A stretch of DNA of 64,000 nt from Stercorarius parasiticus (lineage: Eukaryota > Chordata > Aves > Charadriiformes > Stercorariidae), in the NCBI GenBank assembly GCA_013396915.1, contig VWZL01006771.1, positions 1,133,379 through 1,197,378 of the forward strand. Reading direction: 5' to 3'. Shown in pieces: positions 23,446 to 35,794 of this stretch. Numbering within the stretch: position 1 is the first letter of the stretch; each line of letters begins with the position of its first letter. The notes beneath the pieces are model-generated. The model saw nothing but the letters and a program-made list of their open reading frames with translations. It was not told where the DNA came from and ran no database searches. A program made the translations under genes and the position numbers.

Positions 23446-26400
23446 TCTCTGTACTTTGTAGCATTTCACATATTCACACACACAGTCCAGTTCATACGTT
23501 TCGTGTGTAAGTGCTCACCAAACCTGTGGGTCAAGCCCTACACAGAAGGTCTTGTTTATCTAGAAAATGAGAAAGAAACAGGAATCTCTGACAAAACTCG
23601 TATAAGAAAATTACCTGATTACATGGAAAGACTTCCTCATAAAAACAAAAGACATTTTGCTGTTTTAACCAAGAGACTATCCTGTCTCATTCACTCTATA
23701 TTTTCTGACTTAACAAATGAGGTAGGGGTCTCTTAATCGTTTGCTTTACTGCAAAGTCCTAGTTTGTTGACAGACCTGACCCTTTCTGCATACGAATGAA
23801 GCAGGATTCTGTAACTAAACATTCAACTTCTACCTTAATATACATGGAAAAAGGGGACAATTAGGGGTGCACAAAAAATATAAGTCAGGCATTAACTTTG
23901 CAATTTTTTGCAAAGAAAACATTTTTTTCAGAATTAAAAATGACATCCACAGGCTTTTCATTTAAAAAAATATACCCTCCTCTCTGTAAATTGAATATGT
24001 GTCTTCATATTGACACCAACACAGCTCATCGCATAACTTAATATCCGCCATCCAGACCTCTACCATTTGGGTTTCTGGAATAAAGTATGAGTAGTGAAAG
24101 AGAGTGGAATTTTCCACATCCCTGTGCTGATGCAGGGGGGCTCTAAAATAAAAAACAGTGACTTTGAACCACAGTGTGAAGGAAAGTACTCTACACAAAG
24201 CTTTTGTGACTACTGTCTTCCAAATTTGAACCCATCTTTTTTCCAGCCCCTTGTTCTTTGCCTACCCAGTTTCAGTATGGAAATTTCTCTCCATAGTTGT
24301 CTTGGCTGTAGCTTCCCCAGCCACCTTTTTCTGCAGGCCCAGGTGTGTCACCCCTGGTTGGCCCTGGAGACAGTACCTGTGCCAAGAAGTCCTCCCTGAA
24401 GCCCTCCCAAAATCTTCTTGACTGGTGTGTCCTGTGGCAACACTGATGCAGCAAACGTCAAGGAGGTTAAAGTCCCCTCTGTTAACCAGGTCTGTGTTAC
24501 AGACGCTCCCTTATTTGTTTAGAAAAGATCTCTTCTGCTTCTCAGCCTGATCATGCAGTTTGTACCAAACTCTCCGGATCATGGTCCACAAGCTCTCAAC
24601 AAGCTTTTTGTTTGTCCTATACATCCCCCTCTGTCCATCCATGGGGACGGATTCCCTGGCGAATTCAGATACTAAAATGCTGCAAGTTTCTTCAGGGCAT
24701 GTGCAAACCAGACCTATACACAGATTTATAACTACTTTGGAAAAGATTTCCTGGATTTCCATAAAAAAGAGTAAAAGATAAATCCTTGCCACATGGCTCC
24801 CTTGCCGCACTCCCCAGCACCGAGCAAAGGTAACGGAGATGGATCACTGAGACATTCGAAAGGCAAAAGCACCATAACTTTTTGACACTGGTTTAAGGTT
24901 AATTTTCTACAGCGCGGTCTCAGAAATGATTGAGTTGTTTGTGTTGTAATTTTCCTAAGTAAATTCAGCCAGAGGCGGAGAGTAAATGCTAGAAATTTTC
25001 AAATGATTAAAGCTTGCAGCTGAAATTTCTAACAGGAAGTGCCAAGAAACTTTAATGGTTGGTAATGCTGTCCAACCTGCCTCTAGGTGTAAGCTATAAA
25101 CAAAATACCCAAGAAAGAAATTTCAGTACGCTCATATGGGACACCTTTTCAGCATACCTTGAATGTTACCATGAATGAAGACAGCCTGTACCTCCACCAA
25201 AAGTGCCTTTAATCTTCCAAAGAGAAAACACACAGCACACAAATGCATCCTCTGTTCTGCTTCCAAAAGCAGAAAAACTTAAAAAACAACTTAAAAAAAA
25301 TGAGCAAATACTCAATATAAGTGCACAGACTACAGTTTTGAGCTCATATGCTGCATTTTTTTTCAAATTCAAGTGAATTCATTTAGGGAGTGCAAGCTCT
25401 CAGGACTGGCAGAGACAGCAAGCTTAAAGGAAGGCTAGAGTATGTGTAAGCATCAACCTGTACTTATGTCAGTCCCAAAGTGAAAAATGAAACTTGAGGA
25501 GCTTTGTGGGGCCCTGATATCAGCCTGGTCTTCAGTATGAATATGATAATGGATTTATGATTTTTGGTTCAAAATGGGTGCAAACCTTGCTTTCTATTTA
25601 TTGGTTATGCTTTCTGGGTTATCTCTTAAATTAAGGCTGTGATTAACTTTGATGTGCCTATCAGTGCTAGATCATAGCCTTACTTATCCAGTACTGCTGG
25701 GAAGCTGAAATATTTTAATGACAGTCTAGAAATGTGAAAAACATTAAAGAAAGATAACACTAAGGTCCCAATAAGATAGCATTACATAAAAGCCTTCTTC
25801 TGAGATGCCCATGTACACCTCATACACCCATTCAAAGACAGAGAACCTTAAACATCAGTGTTGCTAAGTAGTCTGCCAGCTATTGATTACGATTCGTATC
25901 ATGAAAATGATGTGAACTGAATGACTAATAGTCCAAAATTCTGCAAGATTGCTACAAGATTACTAGATTACTAGAGAATGACTTGATTATGAAGATACAA
26001 CCCAATTATCCCATCACTTAACTTTTTCAGATCTTATCCAAGCAACAATCTATAAATTTAAATAATTTTGGTGAGAAACTCAAAAAAGTAGCATGGATCT
26101 ATCAAAGTCTCCTGGAACAAGTATTCCTGATTGACTGCAGCAAAACTATATTCACAAAGAGTTATATTAATAGCCCCAAGAGTCAGTTTTATCTGCAAAA
26201 CACTTTTAAAAAAAGCTCAAAAAGCCTATACCACTATGTAAAAAAGCATTTTGTGCCTCAAAAGTGATACAAAGATAATGATATAATCATTATTTAACAG
26301 ATTTAAAAAAAGATAAACTGTAGTATATCTTGCATTTTAGGCAGCCTTATGGTATCTCCCAATGTGGGAGGCAGGACTTCCTCCTTCTACAGCCTTCTGC

Positions 26401-27504
26401 TCCAAAGCTGACTCAGAGGCATGTGCTGGAGCCAGGGGTCTGCTGGAAACACAAGTCCTTAAGAAAATCAGCCGCCTTCTCAGAAAAAAAAATTCTGACC
26501 TAAAAGAGCCCCTCCCCCAACGTTGTATTTGTAATTTCAAATGGTTGTGGGATATCTCCTTTTATGTTCTTCACTGAGTGTGCTGACGTTAGCACAAGAT
26601 GCAGAAGAACGTTGTGTTATTGCAAACAACTTTAATTTTGATGTATATAATTCATTTTTAATAAGGACAACTACATATTTCCCCTTAGAAATGTATTTAA
26701 AAGAGCCTGTAATAAAATGCATTCTACAAAGCAAGGCTATTTATAGGCAAAAACCAAAAATCCAAGTATGCTGTTTTTAAAGAAATTGCTTAAGCAGGTG
26801 CATACTAAAAAGCTGAGTTTGTGCACAAAAGCCTATAGATTTTTACTGGTAATTCAGAAACTTGGTATGCATGTAGGTGGGCTTAAAAGCAGCAAGTATA
26901 CAATATTTCCATATCAAACAAATTTTGATATGAAAGATTGCTCCTGAAAAATGTAAAAAAGCAACAACTGTCCCTATAAATAGGGATCCTGTCTTCAGAA
27001 ACAAGTTTTCAAGATTACTTTGTCAAAAATAGAGGTAGGAGACAAAGGATCTCAAATGAGATGCCCAACTAGAGCAGCTTAGTGCGGCATTTCAGTCCTG
27101 CCACTTCGAAAGCCGCCCCTGTATTTTCCAAACGTGAACCACTTGGCTTTCTGCTACGGAGTACATGGTGGGAACTGGACTTCTCAGGTTCACAACTTCC
27201 ACAAAGGCTGTAGGATACAGTGGCTTGTGCCATGCGATTATGTCCTTCCATTCTGACTGATACCAGCAATGAAAACCATCTTTATCTATGCTTGAACAAT
27301 CAGGCATAGACCAGGGGGTTTAACTTTGGATGTTGATGCAGACAGAACCAGGTGTTACTGTGTAGCTGCCTTAAATCCTGCCCATCCAACCCCTGCTCCT
27401 CAGCGCTGGTTAGGATCTCATCCTCTGAGGAGTGCGAAAAATGGAGGAAAACCACTGAGGAAAAGCAGCCCTTCCCGGCAAACCTATGCGACTCAGGCTG
27501 GGGT
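23446..27504. other. Long unique spacer with one small hairpin
   Basis: No gene could be supported. A 79-codon frame at 26541-26780 starts with a hydrophobic, signal-peptide-like run but has no family resemblance. A perfect 9-bp-stem hairpin lies at 26910-26932. GATTACTA is duplicated in tandem near 25960. No interspersed repeat was recognised in this 4 kb. Confidence 0.4.
26910..26932. repeat. Short perfect hairpin, 9-bp arms
   Basis: CATATCAAA (26910-26918) pairs with TTTGATATG (26924-26932) around a CAAAT loop. It is AT-rich and may be chance. Confidence 0.7.
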
Positions 27505-28042
27505 GACTTTACTCAACACTGGTGAGGCCACATCTTGAGTATTGTGTCCAGTTTTGGGCACCTCAATACGAGAGAGATATCGAGGTGCTGGAGCAAGTGC
27601 AGAGGAGGGCAACGAAGCTGGTGAAGGGCCTGGAGAATAAATCTTATGAGGAGCGACTGAAGGAGCTGGGACTGTTTATCTTGAGGAAGAGGAGGCTGAG
27701 GGGAGATCTCATCACTCTCTACAACTACATTGTATAGAGGTTGGTGCTGGTCTCTTCTCACAGGTAATTAGTGATAGAATAAGAGGGAATGGCTTCGAGC
27801 TGCAACAGGGGAGGTTTAGACTGGACCCATTTTTTTCCTAATGGAAAAAATTCTTCATAGAAAGAGTGGTCAGACACTGGAATAGGCTGCCCAGGGAGGT
27901 GGTGGAGTCACCATCCCTGAATGTGTTTAAGAGTTGTTTAGGTGTGGTGTTAGGGGATGTGGTGTAGGGGACAACTTTTGATGGTTGGACTCGATGATCC
28001 CAAGGGTCTTCTCCAACCTGAATGATTCTATGACTCTATGAC
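27505..28042 (+). mobile_element. CR1 LINE, 5'-truncated, best-preserved copy
   Basis: A 538-bp CR1 3' end, truncated in the coding sequence just upstream of the segment encoding [14 protein letters not shown]. It then covers the end of ORF2, the full 3' UTR and the terminal octamers ATTCTATG and ACTCTATG (28025-28040). It shares the gctgcccagggaggtggtgg block (about 27887-27906) and the ggttggactcgatgatccca block (about 27982-28001) with the copy at 5.5 kb, so both probably belong to related subfamilies. Only a few differences from the remembered CR1 consensus are visible in the coding part, so it is younger than the copy at 7.7 kb. Confidence 0.96.
27522..27737 (+). pseudogene. C-terminal fragment of CR1 ORF2 protein
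   Basis: The 71-codon open frame encodes the conserved tail of CR1 ORF2: [12 protein letters not shown], then [25 protein letters not shown], and [14 protein letters not shown], ending at a TAG. This is the region C-terminal to the RT palm/thumb. The frame is unbroken over this stretch, but the catalytic RT core and endonuclease are missing because of 5' truncation, so no active protein can result. The upstream ATG is fortuitous. Confidence 0.93.
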
Positions 28043-29098
28043 TTCCTCAGTGGTCCATCCCTTGCAACAAAAGGACATTGCAGCAAAGAGAGAAAGGAGT
28101 ATGTTCCAAGAGTAACCAAGCTGGCTAGTTTGCCCCTTCTCATGATCAAAGAAATGAGAAATTTCATACTGGTGGTATTCTATTTCTGACATCCCTCCTT
28201 ATAACAATTGTATAACACACTCCAGGATCACCTGCTCTTTGGTTCCTGTCATTTGATGCCTGGACTTGGCCTGCTGCATGCCATGCTTGTGTGCAATTCA
28301 TTGACAGGAGATGAGTACATGATACACGAGGCCAGCAAAAATGCATCCAGTTCCTTGGATGCTTCAAGGGAGATAAATGGATCAGACGTCCACCGCAGCC
28401 TTCAGCATCCATTTAAATTGGGCTAGTATCAAGAATAGCAGAATAACAGAAATTTAATAGTGAATGATGACTCTTACGGGTTAAACTCCACTTTTAAAAA
28501 AGATGTACTTGACATAACTGGCCTGTAGCCTGCTGTGCATTTTTACGTTGTGTTTTCAGAAGTAAGAGGATTTTTTTTTAGGTTGATCAGAGGCAGCCGT
28601 ACTTTTTGAAATGGCTTATACTGTAGCTGTACTTTACAGTACACTAATGGACTTCTCTGATGCAGCAATCCTAATCCATTTGGGCTGTTATGGATGGCTA
28701 CATTTCTGTAAACTGGAGATAGTTTTGTTCCCAATTTAAACATGGATTTGAATGAACATTATGGTGGGCAAACTGAAATTCTGGAGGTGCAGTTTGGTTT
28801 GAAAAGGACCCACATATTTGCTCATCCAAACCTCCTGGTCTTACACAATGTGCAGCTGCAAATGATCTTAGGAAGACAAAAGCCTCTCATGACACTTTCA
28901 GCACTTCATGCATCCAGTGAAAACTAAACCCACAGACGCAGAAATTGCAAGAGGATGAAAACACATGGTTCAAATGACTATTTGAATATTATTTAACTTT
29001 TGTTAAAATTTTGGGTTACATCAGTCTGCAAGATGAATGAATATCTGGTATTGTTACTGGTTCATTTATTAATACTTCTATTAAAATAAGACTGGAGG
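28043..29098. other. Spacer downstream of CR1
   Basis: No gene or repeat was recognised. The longest frame (28164-28412, minus, 82 codons) has no family resemblance. Confidence 0.4.
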
Positions 29099-29112
29099 CT
29101 AGCAGAGGGCGC
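29099..29112 (+). promoter_or_regulatory. Candidate CTCF binding motif
   Basis: CTAGCAGAGGGCGC matches 13 of 14 positions of the vertebrate CTCF core CCASYAGRKGGCRS; only the second C is replaced by T. It lies in otherwise unique sequence and includes two CpGs with the following bases, which is unusual for this AT-rich region. A motif match alone does not show occupancy. Confidence 0.4.
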
Positions 29113-29274
29113 GCTGAGAATATTTCCATGCTGTTTGTTTGTACTTTCTAGTTTCAAGGGTGTGCTATATTGCTCTGAAAGCACCTTCTCTGATATACCA
29201 GTGAAACTTCTAAAACCCATAGCATTCTCTGCAGGCAGTAGCTCATTTTCTCAGCACTGAACACTTTCAGCACA

Positions 29275-29420
29275 GTACTATTATTATTGCTTAGCCTATA
29301 TCATCCTCCTGATACTGTCCACAAATACAGTTGGTTTACAGAAGAAGAGGTACTAGGCAACCTATCCAAGGGCACACATCGGGTCAGTGGTAAAGATGGA
29401 GGAATTTGCTCAGGAGGCTC
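29275..29420 (-). repeat. Antisense MIR/L2-like fragment
   Basis: From left to right: gtactattattatt (29275-29288), a middle part with gtttacagaagaagaggtac (about 29334-29353), then caacctatccaagggcacac (29358-29377), then gtcagtggtaaagatggagg (29383-29402) and atttgctcagg. This is the order of an inverted MIR/L2 3' region: TATTATTATCCCC, TTTACAGATGAGGAAAC, TTGCCCAAGGTCACAC, AAGTGGCAGAGCTGGGATT. It is strongly diverged. Confidence 0.45.
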
Positions 29421-32400
29421 ATAGGCACGTGTAAACCGGGCAATGGAGTGAGCGAGGGAGAAAGTGGAGGCTGACGGGGTTGTAGTGGCTCTGAGCAGCA
29501 GCAGTGCAATGCAGACTCCTGTGTTGCTGCAGCATCCCAGCCACGCCATGGGGCAGCACTCCTGTGTTAAATCTGAGCTGCAAACAACTTCGTTTCTCAC
29601 CTAATACGAACAGGAAATATGTGGATGCAGAGATGCTTCACAGGTTACAGGCCTTTGGGCAACCCTTGGTGCCCATCATCACCGAGCTCACATCAGCACC
29701 ATGCAGAATAATTTCCTTTTTTATTATTCTTCCTGAAATACACTGTTGCTCTGATTTTAAAACTGCTGGGGATAATGCCTGTAACTGGAAAGGATGTATA
29801 ATATATCATTTTTCCATATCAACCAAACTGGCTATGAGTTTATTTTATTAATTATATTGATTTATTTATTGTGTTTTGGTATAGCTTTTTTTTATTTGGA
29901 GATGGTCCTTGATGCCTAGGAACATATCTGCCCACAGTGCTGTGAAGTTGTAAGAGGAATCACCATTTGATCCTATATTTGATGCAAACCATGAGATGCT
30001 ATAAGTAAAGTAGATCTATTGACTTCTAAACACCTTAATTTAGGAATGAAGGCCTAATTTTTTCTCAGAGTGCCGGAAGAGAAGGAGGGATAGATGGTAG
30101 GCACTGTCTCCATACAGGGAAAGCATGCATTTGTCATGGCCTCAGCCTTTGGAAAGACGAATGAGGATTTTGACATTTTGGAAAGAAGAAATAGAGGTTT
30201 TTTTAAAAAAAGTTCTAAATATCTTTTGGGGAAAATGTTGAATGTGTCTTCAAGAGAATCCCGTTTGCCTTGTTGCCAATAAAAGCTTTATACATGAGCA
30301 AGCCACAGTTATGGCTTTTTTTTTCCCCCTCTGCCTTTCCTCCAAATCTCTCACAATTTTTCTTTCTTCAAAAAGAGCAGCCAAGTAATTTTTGCCAAAG
30401 AGAAAGAAACAGGAAAATCTATGTTACTTCTTTTCTCCTTTTTTTCAAGTTAGCTGCAACATTTTGTCTTACCTCATTACCTCCTGTATGTATAACTTTT
30501 TATGAATGGCTGAAAGCAGAAGAGTGCAATTACAAAAAAATGCAGGTATTAGAAGGAAATATTTCTGCTTCAATTAGAGTATTGAGTTTGACTAAGCCTA
30601 GAAAGCAGACAGAAGTGGCATAAGTATACGCTGACCTTTTAGAGGGCTGGAAAAATATTTCAAACAATTCATATTGGTTATTCAATATAAAAGATGAAAT
30701 ATGCAGATTATGCCTAAAAATACTTCTAAAGAGATCAAAGATAAATGCACCTGGTTAGTGAATTATTTAAGTTACTATCAGTTGTAACTAGAGGCGATGG
30801 CAAGCTCTGGGCACTCCAAATCCATTCCTAACCTTGTCAGGCCAGTGACACCCAGCGCCTGTACTCCTGGAGTCTTCCTTTTTCTGGACTGACAGACTTT
30901 GCTGCTGCCTCATGTATTATTCAACACAAAGCAGGACCAAATGAAATAGATTTAAAAGATCTCTTAAACAGGAAAACCACGACAGAAAAATAAAGGTTAA
31001 GCAGAGAACCTGATATTTTTTTTCCTATAATTTATAAAAAAAATTGCAGCTTTCATAGAGCTGGAGGTGTCCTTACTTGTTATTACAGGAACACCTTCAA
31101 TTTTGCACATTTCTTCATGCTGACTTGCTGTCCGCAGGGTGCTTGTAGAACAGCTTATGGTACACCATGGACATTTTTTTTTCCTACTAGAGAACCATAG
31201 TGCAGCTTTGGCAAGCAAGCATTTTAAGGCTCAACAGAAAACTTGGGAGTTTATTTTCTATGGTGGTCCAATTAGAGTTACACAGCAACTCCCAGAGTCT
31301 TTCTATTCTCTGACCTGACATAGCTGTCAGGAAAGCACGAACTCATTTAAATCGATACCAGATTGTCTTAAAACCACACACACAATATACTATAGACTGT
31401 ATTATTCTCTCTAAGAAGGTCTATGAGTCATTTCCATGTCTCCTTTACGTAAAGGCCTTTCTCAATTAATTTCCACTTAGGCATCTTGTCTGGTGTTGAT
31501 TATTAAACGTAATTGCTTTTCCACTACAAAGAAGATGTGGAATATGTATATGAATCCCACGCAAATATTTGATATACCAAGCATACAAATATGTTCACAA
31601 AAAGAAACACGTACGGAGATACACAGCCGTTGTTCACGTACATGCAATATGGAGAGTAAAGAACTTTTTTTTTGCATCTACTTTTGTATTTCTATGTTTT
31701 GTGCAATATCCTCATCTGTTAAGTCTCTAAACCACGACCTGTGTGTAGGCATTAGCATATTGTCATTGTGGTTAATAGGACTCCCATTTGCTGGAAGTCA
31801 AATGTGTATTAAAAAAGTTGAGATTTCTCAGCATCAGGACACAGGCTACAAGACAACCGGGGTGCAGTTATACTGGGGATTTGGAAATTCAGTTCTATTC
31901 AAATTTGTAATCCCACTGATCAGTTTTGTTTTTCCTGAATCTTTGAGAGGGTCGTTGAGTGTATATTTGATTTATGATATATGGGATGCTCCCTTTATAT
32001 ATATGCACAGACCCAGAGAACTCTATAGAAGAAATTACACTAATAGAAGCGAAGGCCAGCTGGCAATACATGTTGGGTAAAAAACGGAAGATGTGACAAC
32101 TTCAGCTAAGCCAACAGACAGAATCACTTGATTTGGTCTCTGCACATCTTTAAAATCATGCTCTGTGAACATTGTTATGACAGGGAAAAACAAGATTTTT
32201 TTCCCTGTAAAATTAAATGTCACTCTTGATAGCATAATATCTGAAACATCATCCTTCCAAGTCCACAGCAATACTTTACACAGAAAATTAAACTCTCTCT
32301 CTGTTTATTGAGTGGATAATGCAGTCTTCGAATGTGTGAGAACCCCTGCTAGGTGAGAAATTAAAAAAGAAGCACTATAAAGTCTAATGGTATGTATGAA

Positions 32401-33334
32401 ATACAAAAAAGAGAGAAAAAGGTAACTTAATTGGTAATCAGAAGAAATCATAAAACTAATCATGCAATTAACGTCTTAAAAAGCCAGCATATGAGGTGTG
32501 TATAATTACCAGAAAACAATGCAGTGATGGCTTCAAGGATTAATGAATTAATGATCGTTGGGGGGAGGAGGATTTGATCTGCAATTTTATATGTTAGCTT
32601 TAAATCCATGCTAAACTATTACTTTGCTTTGTTTACAGGAAATGCCCTCACCTTACACATAGAATTTATCTTTGAAATTGGTTGGGTTTTTTTAATATTA
32701 TGTTTAAAACATTTTCCTTGAGAGAGATGAAGATGTTTTCTTTTCCTTCGCATAGCTCCCCATCCTCCCCCCTTGTTCATGAAAATAGAAGACGACTCTT
32801 TGCAAGGGAAAGAGTTTGGACAGCACATACATCAAAATGACACAAAGCGTAGAGAAATTCACCAATTGCAGGTGCCAGAATAAATTAACAAATATGTTAA
32901 CATATATAAATATTTTTATTTTCTCTTTAAAATGTAAAGTGCTACACCACGTATTATCAATTGTCCTTTGTTTTGTACACACATTAAAAACTAAATTTGT
33001 GTTCTGGTGCTGATTGCTAATTTACTGATGATCTTACATATCAAGATGTTAATTTGTTGATAAAAGCAGGTGATAGAAAATTACAAATTATTTAAGACTG
33101 CTGTACATCAAAACATAAGCATTCCTTTGATTTAGTTGCCAACTAGAAAGATTTCAAACCATTCTATGGTAAACATTGGTCTTTGTTCCTTTTTTTTTTT
33201 CTGATAGGGTTCAAATATGTGCATCTGCTGCTAGATACGACAGCAATGCATGACAAATGGGAGGATGGATGAAAGGATTGGATTTTTTTTATGACAGCAG
33301 AGTCCTATAATTCAACAACCTTCAAGGAAGGGAG
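29421..33334. other. Long unique spacer containing the longest open frame
   Basis: The 195-codon plus-strand frame at 31493-32080 lies here. Its translation has scattered hydrophobic stretches but no domain, signal peptide or family likeness that I know, and its start context is unremarkable. A motif pair, ATTAGCATA followed by ATTGTCATTGT (31751-31769), resembles a POU site next to two SOX half-sites. An 83-117-codon frame region at 30270-30623 is T-rich and unconvincing. Confidence 0.4.
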
Positions 33335-33490
33335 GGGAGGATGGTCCAGTGGTGAGGGAGCTGGCTTAGGACTGGGCTACCAAATGCACCCTCAGGGCCG
33401 ACACAGCCTTTCTGTGACTCAGTTCTCCATTTGTAATTGAAGGATATGAATTACTTCCCTACTTTGATGGACTCTGAGAAAAGCAGATGC
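33335..33490 (+). repeat. MIR-like tRNA/CORE SINE
   Basis: The tRNA-like head contains the A box tggtccagtgg (33342-33352) followed by gctggcttaggact. The CORE/3' part reads ctgtgactcagttctccatt (33413-33432), then tgtaattgaaggatatgaat and tacttccctac. This parallels MIR: TGTGCCTCAGTTTCCTCATCTGTAAAATGGGGATAATAAT...CCTACCT. The order, spacing and content fit a full-length but diverged MIR/CORE-SINE of about 150 bp. Such elements moved before the amniote radiations and are found at low density in birds. Confidence 0.6.
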
Positions 33491-35794
33491 CTTCAAGACT
33501 GCCAGGTAGCTGGTTGCTATAGTAAGGGCAGACAGATGAGTAGCACGGGTAGAAGCCTTAAAATTGCATGACTTGCAAATTAGAGATTTTTAAACTAAAA
33601 AATGAATGAGTCCTTGTAAAATGTGCCACTGTTAGAAATGTAAACCCTTTCTATGAGAAGTCTGGCACCACAAGGTCTATGAACAGCTAGTGTGGTTCAG
33701 CTCTCAGCGCAACTCCTGCCTTAGCCCTCAGATAATGCTCTCAGCTGGGAAAAAGAGCAAAGTAAGGAAAAAGAATAAGACAGAACAAAGAAAAGAGGGT
33801 ACGGAAATGCGACTGAGAAGAAATGAAGCCAATTTTCAAGTCTGTTGCTGACTTTCCATGTGGGCTTATAGATGCTCACAGTTCATTTCTACGCTCCAGC
33901 TCCCAGCTGTAAGAGTGATTATAATACTTGGCTGTGCCTCAGAGGGGTTCCCAGCATCCCTTCATTAATGGCTGGGAGCACTCACACCGTGGCAGTGATG
34001 GGGGCTGTAAGACGGGCAGAATTAGTATCGCACGTGAAAATGGTGTTTGCAGATATCTGTATGTTAAGAACTGGAGTGAGGCTGGGTAACAATAGCCACT
34101 TCGTATCAAATACCACTTACATCTGATAAGCTCTGAAGTGCCTAAATCCAGCTGCCTCTTTCTCAGGTATTGACAGGGCGGCACCAGGGTGAATGGGAGC
34201 ATCACACCAAGGGGTCGATGCTCCAAGAGAGGATCCGCTCGCCCCAGAGAGAAGTAAAAATTTTTTCGGAAAGGGAAGAACTTTGGGTTTTTTTGCAGTG
34301 CGTTTTCTTCCTTCAGAGAGTTTGAGACAGGCTTCAGTGGAAGCTAGAGGGTGTTACAGTAATTTGGATATTTCTAAATCACTTATTTTCTATTTTGCTG
34401 TTGCTGGAGGTCTGTGACCCACTGTGTGAGACAGCAACTGCCCTGTCATCCCAGTGAAGTCAGTGGCACAAGGCTGCTGAGAGGGCTGGACAGGTTCATA
34501 TTTTGATTTGGCATAGTAACGACTTCACTGAACTTCACCACTGAGATCAAACATATGACCTTGTCTGATTTTGCATAGAGTTGAAGTTATGCAGTCCTTT
34601 GAAACCATAGTTTGGGTCAAGTAAATAAGATCTACTGTTGCTCTCTCTGCTGGACACAGACAGAGGTGTTATTTGGAGACAAGAAAGACATAGTTTAAAT
34701 CATTTTTCAGGACAGAAAAACAGCTCAGACATCCAGGATTTTTCCTGGAAATATTTCAGCAGGATCTGCATCAAATTGGCATAAGCTATAAATGGAAAGT
34801 TTCCTTAATTCATTGTATCAATACAGAAATAGTTTTTGCATAATTTGAAGGGGAGAATAGCTTTATGTATTACTAGCGAGTGGGATAAGCAAAGATGACA
34901 TTCCAATTTCTATCAAAACCAGCCGCACCTTTGCAAAAAATAATGCAGCTGAGCACAAGATATAAACCTACTTGACTGGAGAGGTCCAAATCAGCTGTCT
35001 TAAAAATGAAAAACTGACGCAGTGGAGCATGCACAGAGATATGATTTCTTGCACCATTTGCTATTGTTTGTAGTTATGAAAAATGAGTGTTCAGTATCCC
35101 TGTCCACAACTGGAATATTCCCACTCTCTAGTCCCACTTTGCATAAGCGTGAGCAACTACGTATAAAATACGGCACTGGAGTGACTAGTGTCTGAGTTTT
35201 ATTCCAAAAACCAGAATGAAATCGGTAGTTCAAAAGAGAAGCATTGTTCTGCAGATACTGGGGGTTGCCTCATTTTGGAGGAGGGGGTTGGTTGGCAAGG
35301 GGGAAGCTCACAAAGGAAGACCATCTTTGCATCTCTCATAGATAACTTTTAGAAAGAAATATTACAATTTTTAGATCTGCTTGTAAATTGAAGAAATCCA
35401 GGAATAGACCACTACTGGGTAGTGCACCAGGATTATCAAAACCAGGGTTACACCTGCTGTGATATCTGTGTTGCTGGCTATGATAAACAGCTTGGTAAAG
35501 ATCATGTGTAAGTTGGTTTTCATTGAGACATCACTGGGAATCCTATTATCAGGATTTGTGGAAAGGTACCCTGCCACTGAAATTCTGTTATACTGGGGAA
35601 GCCAGTTCATGAGTTTCTGCCTCTCTCTCCAGCAGTTTTCTATTTTGCATTCTGCAGGATAAGTGTTGTCTTTTCCTACATTTGCACAGATGATATAAAC
35701 ATCTGTCTACAATAATGGGATCTGATCAGCAGTGGAAACTATTCTTTTCTTAATTCCCAAAGTAATCTTGAGATGCGAATTCTCAGTCTTTAAA
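33491..35794. other. Unique spacer with a G-rich patch
   Basis: G5 runs at 35260-35264, 35283-35287 and 35299-35303 with intervening GG pairs could support a loose G-quadruplex. A tcccagtgaagtcagtgg word near 34449 recalls the centre of the palindromic amniote repeat, but no arms are present. No gene was found. Confidence 0.4.

Noticed and set aside
31493..32080. 195-codon open frame considered as a host gene
   Set aside because: No domain, signal or family likeness, no recognisable splice or promoter structure, and the frame runs through motif-like non-coding sequence. Kept only as a low-interest finding.
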